This document shows, one piece after another, positions 59,086-64,000 of a stretch of 64,000 nt of DNA; within the stretch, counting starts at the first letter, position 1; each line of letters opens with the position of its first letter. Both the position numbers and the translations under genes were made by a program. This DNA comes from Arenicola marina (Eukaryota; Annelida; Polychaeta; Arenicolidae): NCBI GenBank assembly GCA_964019135.1, contig OZ025255.1, positions 25,335,708 through 25,399,707 of the forward strand, read 5' to 3'. The notes under the pieces were generated by a model. The model worked only from the letters and a program-made list of their open reading frames with translations. It did not search any database and had not been told where the DNA came from.

Positions 59086-59649
59086 TTACAACCTCATGCA
59101 CAACTTGGGGGTATGGGTGATTGGTCGAGGCTCCCTTCTCACACCCCCCCCCCCTGCATCCCCCGCGAGACTCTCTTCGCAACCCCTGGATCTCCCGCTT
59201 GTGTATTGAATAAAACCAATTAACCCGATAATGGCGGCGCCAAAAACTAAGCATAGAATAACGCTTTCTGTCAGAGGGAAACGTTCAGTAATATTTGAGT
59301 GATTTGCACACTATACAATCCAATTTCTTTCTTCTCCTGTGAGATACCAGGATGAGTGCTACTTTTACATTTGGCCTTCATGGCGTCCAACAGTAGCGAC
59401 GTGGGCGTATATTCAGAGGAGACCCATTTGTCATCATTAGGTGACATCTATCTTCCATTTTGCAACGCCTGGAGCAAGGTCAAACCACGAAAGGCGACCA
59501 TGACGGGGTGCAATGGCAGGCTAGTTGCCGGTCATTTGGGGAACTTTACCTCGTCAAGTAAGATGACTGAAATATTAGTACGTCTGACCTCTGTTTAACC
59601 ATTGTTTAATAGCGTCAGCATCTGTGGGTGTGGGGGGGGGGGGGGGGGG

Positions 59650-59875
59650 TGCAAGGGGTATTTCTGTTCCTCGGGAATGGGGTTTTCATTTCATCATGAA
59701 CTGGGATGTAGGCAAATAATTCTTCGTGAACTGGGAATGGGGTATTAACCGACCGTCGTGATCAAAGATTTTAATTAATCGTGAACTGAGAAATTTTGAT
59801 ATTAAATAAAAGTTATTCTTTTTAATTCATCGTGACCTGGGAATGAAGGAATTTATTCCTCGTGATCTGGGATTA
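59650..59875 (+). repeat. Irregular repeats of TCGTGAACTGGGAAT
   Basis: At least five copies of a motif like TTCATCGTGAACTGGGAATG occur at uneven spacing in 225 bp, with AATTATTC- and TTTTAATT-type fillers. It looks like a decayed tandem array. Confidence 0.6.
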
Positions 59876-60398
59876 GGACCCTCCCTTGCCCCCGCCCCCC
59901 CCCCCCTCTGTGCCCATAAGATACTTTCGCCGCAGGAGGACGCCGTTGAACCCGCCCAGACTCCTGGTTACACTCCTTCACCCACCCACCTATCCACCCC
60001 GCAACACCTCGCGGGGACGGACCGTTTGATATCCAGGGGAAGAGGGGGGCGGAGCGGGGGGGGGGGGGGGGCTATAGTTGCTATAGATTTTTGGTGAAGG
60101 CCAAGAACCGTAAATTTTGTAAATGGCACAGTAAATCAGTCGAGTGGGGGGGGCAGATTTTGTTAGGGTTCCTGTGATGGCTTGATTCTTCTCGGATCTG
60201 CAAAATCTATTCAGTTCAATAGTACAAGGCCAGAATTAAAAAAAGAAAAAAAATGAGGATAACAGAGCCAGATTATAGAAAAAAAATACCCCCCCCCCTC
60301 CTCACCATAGGGATATGAAATGATCCGTCCCTTAGCGTCCCCTTCCCTCCACCTCATCAAGGGCCGGCTATTACATGATCTTTACATGTATGTCTGTG

Positions 60399-60415
60399 AC
60401 CGCCAGGCGGCGTGG
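60399..60415 (+). promoter_or_regulatory. CTCF-like motif 5
   Basis: ACCGCCAGGCGGCGTGG fits the CTCF core CCNCCAGGNGGCR. Near-palindromic, so direction is less sure. Confidence 0.35.
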
Positions 60416-60629
60416 TCTCTGGTGCGTGAGTCCCCGTGTCGTGGGTGGCACCTCACAGGCTGTGGGGGAGGAATGTTAAAACGGACGCCTACATACACGA
60501 TGGCGGAAACAAGGCAATGTTTCACGCGTGGCCGGGGGCCGCTTTGGGGTTATTTCGTTACGCGGTATAAAGTTGCATATCGAGCTCTTTTACGCCAACA
60601 CTAAGCCCAGGCGACATATATATCACAAT

Positions 60630-60768
60630 GTTGGGTGGCTCTAGCGCCAGCGACCTTTAAGGTCTTAGTTCGAGTCTCCCGGCCAAGTCGACACTATTTG
60701 TCTCACTTCTCCTTTGTATTTATGTCATACTTGGTCAAATAAAGGAATCTTGAATCTTGATTCTAATA
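60630..60768 (+). mobile_element. SINE-like element with Pol III B box and (GAATCTT) tail
   Basis: Contains an anticodon-arm-like GACCTTTAAGGTC, a B box AGTTCGAGTCTCC, a body ending in AATAAAGGAATCTT, and the terminal repeat GAATCTTGAATCTTGATTCT. Such short 3' tandem tails mark SINEs that borrow L2/CR1-type LINE machinery. Unrelated to copies A-D. Confidence 0.55.
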
Positions 60769-62209
60769 TGGATAGGTGCTAACTAAAAAAATGCGAGCGT
60801 ATATTTATTAATTAAGATATTCCGAGGGGATACATCTAGATTAATATTCAAAATTAATCTCACTTCGGCTTGCCATAAAGAATAGCTTTGGCGGGATGAC
60901 GTATACCATGCATGTGCTTGTGGCATATCATTAGGTTGCTTAGGAACTCCCATTGTGACGTCATACTTATAACATTTTGACGTCACAACTACTCACTATG
61001 ACGGCAGCCGATGGGCGGTCACTAAGAGCGCTCTGCTTGGCAACAGACATTTAGCGCGTCGCTTACAAATTACCTTTAATTTGAAGTATACATCCAATGT
61101 TAACATTGAAAAATTTATTCGGTAATTTTGTGGGGCAGCTGATTTAATTATTAAACACATGACATAACAGGCTTCGACCTCTCTTTGCTTGAATATATCT
61201 ATGTACAACTGATATTTACTCCGAGTCCGAAAACGTCTCATGGGGGCTGTTACGCGAAATGAAAGTCCTAAGCCTATGCTTGAAATGGAATTCGAATACG
61301 CATGCATGTTACCTTAAGAGCTCGCTTGCGCTCGCTATAAATTCAAAAAACAAATAAACATCGCCGTTTCGGCTGTGATGTGAGAAACGTGTATCACGGG
61401 ACACCACAGAACTCTGTCGCGGCACTGCTACTTATACCAAAGCATCGCGAAGCACACAAACTGATGACATTTAACACTAAGTTGAAAACCTGTGGTAAAT
61501 TGGTATCACGGGCAAGGCTAAGAGACTCCATTTGGCAGTCTGGTATACGTGAAATATAGACAAAAAAATCTTGGATGATTCAAGGACTGATTCTTATTTG
61601 TATTTGGACTTCTTTAGTTTTGTGCGGGAAAGAGGTCGATATGCAACTGTAAGATGAGTCAGACGTCTTGCTTGGCGCGGCGCATGGGTTTAGCTCTGGT
61701 TCTCTACCGTCGACCCTTGGTCACGCTGCCCCTGTGTAGTGTTGTCAAACACCGCCAATATCACTGTATCGGACAGGCTGGGCGCAGGGCAGGAAGATAG
61801 CGACACTCAGCCCATCAAGCCGGAAGTGATAACGTGGTGCTAGACTGGCGAGACGGATTAAAGTCGGTCAACGTCTGGGCGCACATTTTTCGAGTGTCAC
61901 GTCAGGGCCGACACTGTTACCAGGGGAACAACGTTATAACCCCCAACAATCGCATGGACAAAAACAATCTAAAAGCTAGCCTAGAAAGACCTAAATTTAA
62001 AAATAGACTTCGTAAAGGTTGCAAATTGTGTCCATTTGGGCTCCTTTCCCCTGCGTGATATTTCCTTGATGGACATAAGCGAGTTAGTGAGTGCTGCAAT
62101 GGTGTTGTCGGTAGCGAATGCGAAAGTGACGCCTTGATTGCCGAGACTGCGCGGAAAACTGTAACGCTCACATCATATAGTCAGGGTCAGAGTCAGAATA
62201 CATTTATTT
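60769..62209. other. Non-coding spacer
   Basis: Unique AT-leaning sequence. TGACGTCA-type sites occur near 60956 and 60979. No open frame resembles a known protein. Confidence 0.5.
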
Positions 62210-63510
62210 GACCAAGAAAAATATATGTGACAATAAAGTGATATTTTTTATGGCAGATTCAGATTTTATTGAAAAACTAAGTGATCCCACATCAGTGCTC
62301 TCACGGAATGAGTTTAATGAAGCCATTGGAGCGAAGAATGTCCCCACTGCTATATGCCTGACCACCGATCTTGTACAACGCGCGGCGGTTGACCTAAAGA
62401 CCTGTCCGCGCCAAGCAATGAGAAGTCTACGTACAGACCGGCCTGCTGGGCTACAGTGATTGCCAATCTTTTAAGAAGCAGCGTTCACGTGCTCTCAACA
62501 GGATCAGGTTATCTCGAGCTGACGCGGACAATGAATCATCTGAGAAAAAAGAAATCGTTCGAATATCTTTGCCGTTCCAAGCAGTATAAGAAAAAGAACA
62601 AGAATCTTAGCCATTTAGAGGAGACATACCATGATTCCAAGGGGCCGCCCCGATAGCTCAGTGGGCTAGAGCGCTCGCATCGAGCGCTCTGGTCACCCGA
62701 GAGCCTAAAGGCACGTGGGTCGGTGGTTCGAGCCCTGCTGTGGCCATGTCTGTGTGGTCGTCGCAGGATAAAGATGGCATGTCTTTCTTCGTTGGACCTT
62801 GGGTCAAATCTTTACCAAACGTTTAAACAATATACTCCATATAAGGGGCGAAGCAAATGGCAAGATTGGAGAAAGTCTCATCGCAAAGGTCTTTCCACTG
62901 TTGATTGCATATATGCACTGTACGCTATAACGGCAAAATACCTGTGCAAACAGAGTGGTAGGTTTTAATGCGCGTTTATTGACTTCGTGAGAGCGTTTGA
63001 GTATATGGTCCAGAAAGAAGGTATTAACGGAAAGGTTTATCAGTTCTTAGATCGATGTATTCCTCTCTTAAGTCCTGCGCAAAAACCCAGGAAGGTCTGA
63101 TGACCTAGCTCTAGTAAGAGATATCGTTGGCAAGTTACAAAGATTGCAATTAGACGTACTGGGTAAATATTGTTAGGATTACGGGCTTAAAATTAACCTG
63201 AATAAGAATACAATTGGTGCATTTAGAAAAGGCGGACGTCTGCGGAAAAACGAGAAGTGGTACGTCGATGGTCAGGGCGTTGAAACAGTCTCATGTTATA
63301 AGTATTTGGCTAACTTTTTTTCAACAACATTAAGCTTGTCAAAGGCATTAAAGACACTAGACTCTCGGGGTAACAGGGGTATGTTTAGGTGAGAAATGTG
63401 ATATCGCTGTTTTATTGCTACAAATCTGCTTCGATTTGTTCGATAAAATTGTCCTACCTATAGATTATTCTATACAGTTGTGAAATATGGGGTTTCGAGT
63501 ATCGAATATG
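62210..63510 (+). pseudogene. Decayed LINE ORF2 (reverse transcriptase) with frameshifts and a nested SINE
   Basis: Pieces of a non-LTR retrotransposon ORF2 can be followed left to right across changing frames. They are the pre-RT linker (about 62400-62640, with LNRIRLSRADADNE), RT fingers (GLSTVDCIYALYAITAKYL, near 62890), palm motif A region (FIDFVRAFE, near 62975), and the second palm motif reduced to DDLALV near 63095. Then come GLKINLNKNT, KWYVDGQGVETVSCYKYL, and a C-terminal CEIWGFEY-like end near 63480. The segment normally lying between motif A and the DD motif is largely missing. SINE copy D interrupts the linker. Stops and shifts rule out function. It has a different sequence from the LINE at 5.5-6.8 kb, so two LINE lineages are present. 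Confidence 0.82.
62641..62785 (+). mobile_element. tRNA-derived SINE, copy D, 3'-truncated, nested in a LINE
   Basis: Begins GGGCCGCCCCGATAGCTCAG with the A box, and has B box GGTTCGAGCCC and the CTGTGGCCATGTCTGTGTGG segment. It then stops after CATGTCTTTCTT, where copies A-C continue for about 100 bp more. LINE ORF2 sequence lies on both sides. Confidence 0.88.
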
Positions 63511-63514
63511 TATT

Positions 63515-63905
63515 GACACACAACCGGTACACCATTGATACACCATCGGTACACTACTGGTACACCACCAATGCGCCATTGGTGCACCATCAGTAAACTA
63601 TTGATACACCGCCAGTACACCATTGATACGCCACCCGTACACCATTGATACACCGCCAGTACACCATTGATACACCATTGACACACCAATTGGTACACCA
63701 CCAGTACACCATTGATACACCATTGGTACGCCGTTGGTACACTATTTATACACCATTGACACACCAATTGGTACACTGCCAGTACACCATTGATACACCA
63801 TTGGTACGCCGTTGGTATGCCATTGATGCACCATTGACACACCAATTGGTACACCGCCAGTACGCCATTGGTATCCCATCGGTACGCCGTTGGTACGCCA
63901 TACAT
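63515..63905 (+). repeat. 11-bp minisatellite with 78-bp higher-order unit
   Basis: Basic unit ACACCATTGAT/ACACCATTGGT (11 bp). The phrase CACCATTGACACACCAATTG recurs at 63673, 63751 and 63829, exactly 78 bp apart. The peptide reading on the minus strand (YQWCINGV) is a by-product. Confidence 0.9.
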
Positions 63906-63931
63906 GCAGCTATCCGCACCTAGCGTATGTA

Positions 63932-63947
63932 TCACCAGGCGGCAGTA
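63932..63947 (+). promoter_or_regulatory. CTCF-like motif 6
   Basis: TCACCAGGCGGCAGTA matches the CTCF consensus closely, including the GGCGGCAG core. It lies just right of the last minisatellite. Confidence 0.45.
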
Positions 63948-64000
63948 AGGCTCTCGCAGATGTATCACGCGATATGTGACAATAAGTATGACATGTGGGC

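Larger units (their letters stand above)
59091..60629. other. Non-coding spacer
   Basis: Unique sequence with G-runs (59631-59649, 60055-60070, 60147-60154) and C-runs (59895-59905, 60289-60300). A 212-bp stretch at 59352-59563 has an acceptor-like CAG and a donor-like GTAAGA around an open frame, but the frame matches nothing I know. A degenerate motif cluster is listed separately. Confidence 0.45.

Noticed and set aside
59352-59563. Possible exon with acceptor- and donor-like ends (MASNSSDVGVYSEET...)
   Set aside because: No recognisable domain, splice signals are weak and common by chance, and no partner exon is visible.
62208-62459. Small gene starting MADSDFIEKL
   Set aside because: It runs directly into LINE linker sequence after a frameshift, so it is more simply part of the decayed retrotransposon.

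Overview
The window looks like nuclear DNA of a bilaterian invertebrate, most likely a marine lophotrochozoan such as a mollusc. That is an inference from three things: an animal-only forkhead gene, animal-type LINE and tRNA-derived SINE relics, and spacer full of minisatellites and poly-G/poly-C runs. Only one host gene is recognisable: the first 125 codons of a FoxB-type forkhead transcription factor, reading leftward off the left edge (1-375, minus strand). No operons or bacterial/viral signatures are seen, and no complete tRNA, rRNA or CRISPR array.

Layout. 0.4-5.4 kb: spacer upstream of foxB. 5.45-6.83 kb: 5'-truncated LINE 3' end, minus strand. 7.33-7.57 kb: SINE copy with a 14-bp target-site duplication. 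11.0-13.1 kb: 67-bp satellite split by a 385-bp terminal-inverted-repeat element. 13.5-21.3 kb: 21-bp, 7-bp and then 56-bp arrays, the last about 124 units. 21.7-30.8 kb: G-rich and AT-rich spacer, a second SINE, small direct duplications and palindromes. 30.8-34.9 kb: 14-bp and 31-bp arrays rich in TGACGTG. 37.8-38.5 kb: decayed ~35-bp array. 39.9-44.0 kb: 45-bp array joined to an 18-bp array built from part of the same unit. 44.6-47.5 kb: 10/20/30-bp, 19-bp and 14-bp arrays. 51.95-52.27 kb: a second terminal-inverted-repeat element. 53.5-57.1 kb: 24-bp array of about 150 units. 58.8-59.1 kb: third SINE. 62.2-63.5 kb: decayed LINE reverse-transcriptase gene interrupted by a fourth SINE. 63.5-63.9 kb: 11-bp minisatellite.

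Tandem arrays make up about 24 kb (roughly 38%). Five of them have periods divisible by three (21, 45, 18, 30 and 24 bp), so they stay open for hundreds of codons, often on both strands. The long translations (for example 1224 codons at 53.5-57.1 kb, and 556 codons at 39.9-41.5 kb) are therefore called non-coding here. The most interesting non-repeat signals are six CTCF-like motifs clustered in the right third, a pair of mutually inverted 31-bp palindromes near 24.8 kb, a perfect 14-bp hairpin at 25.75 kb, and a CpG-containing block at 39.0-39.5 kb that resembles a developmental enhancer. All functional readings of non-coding DNA here are inference.
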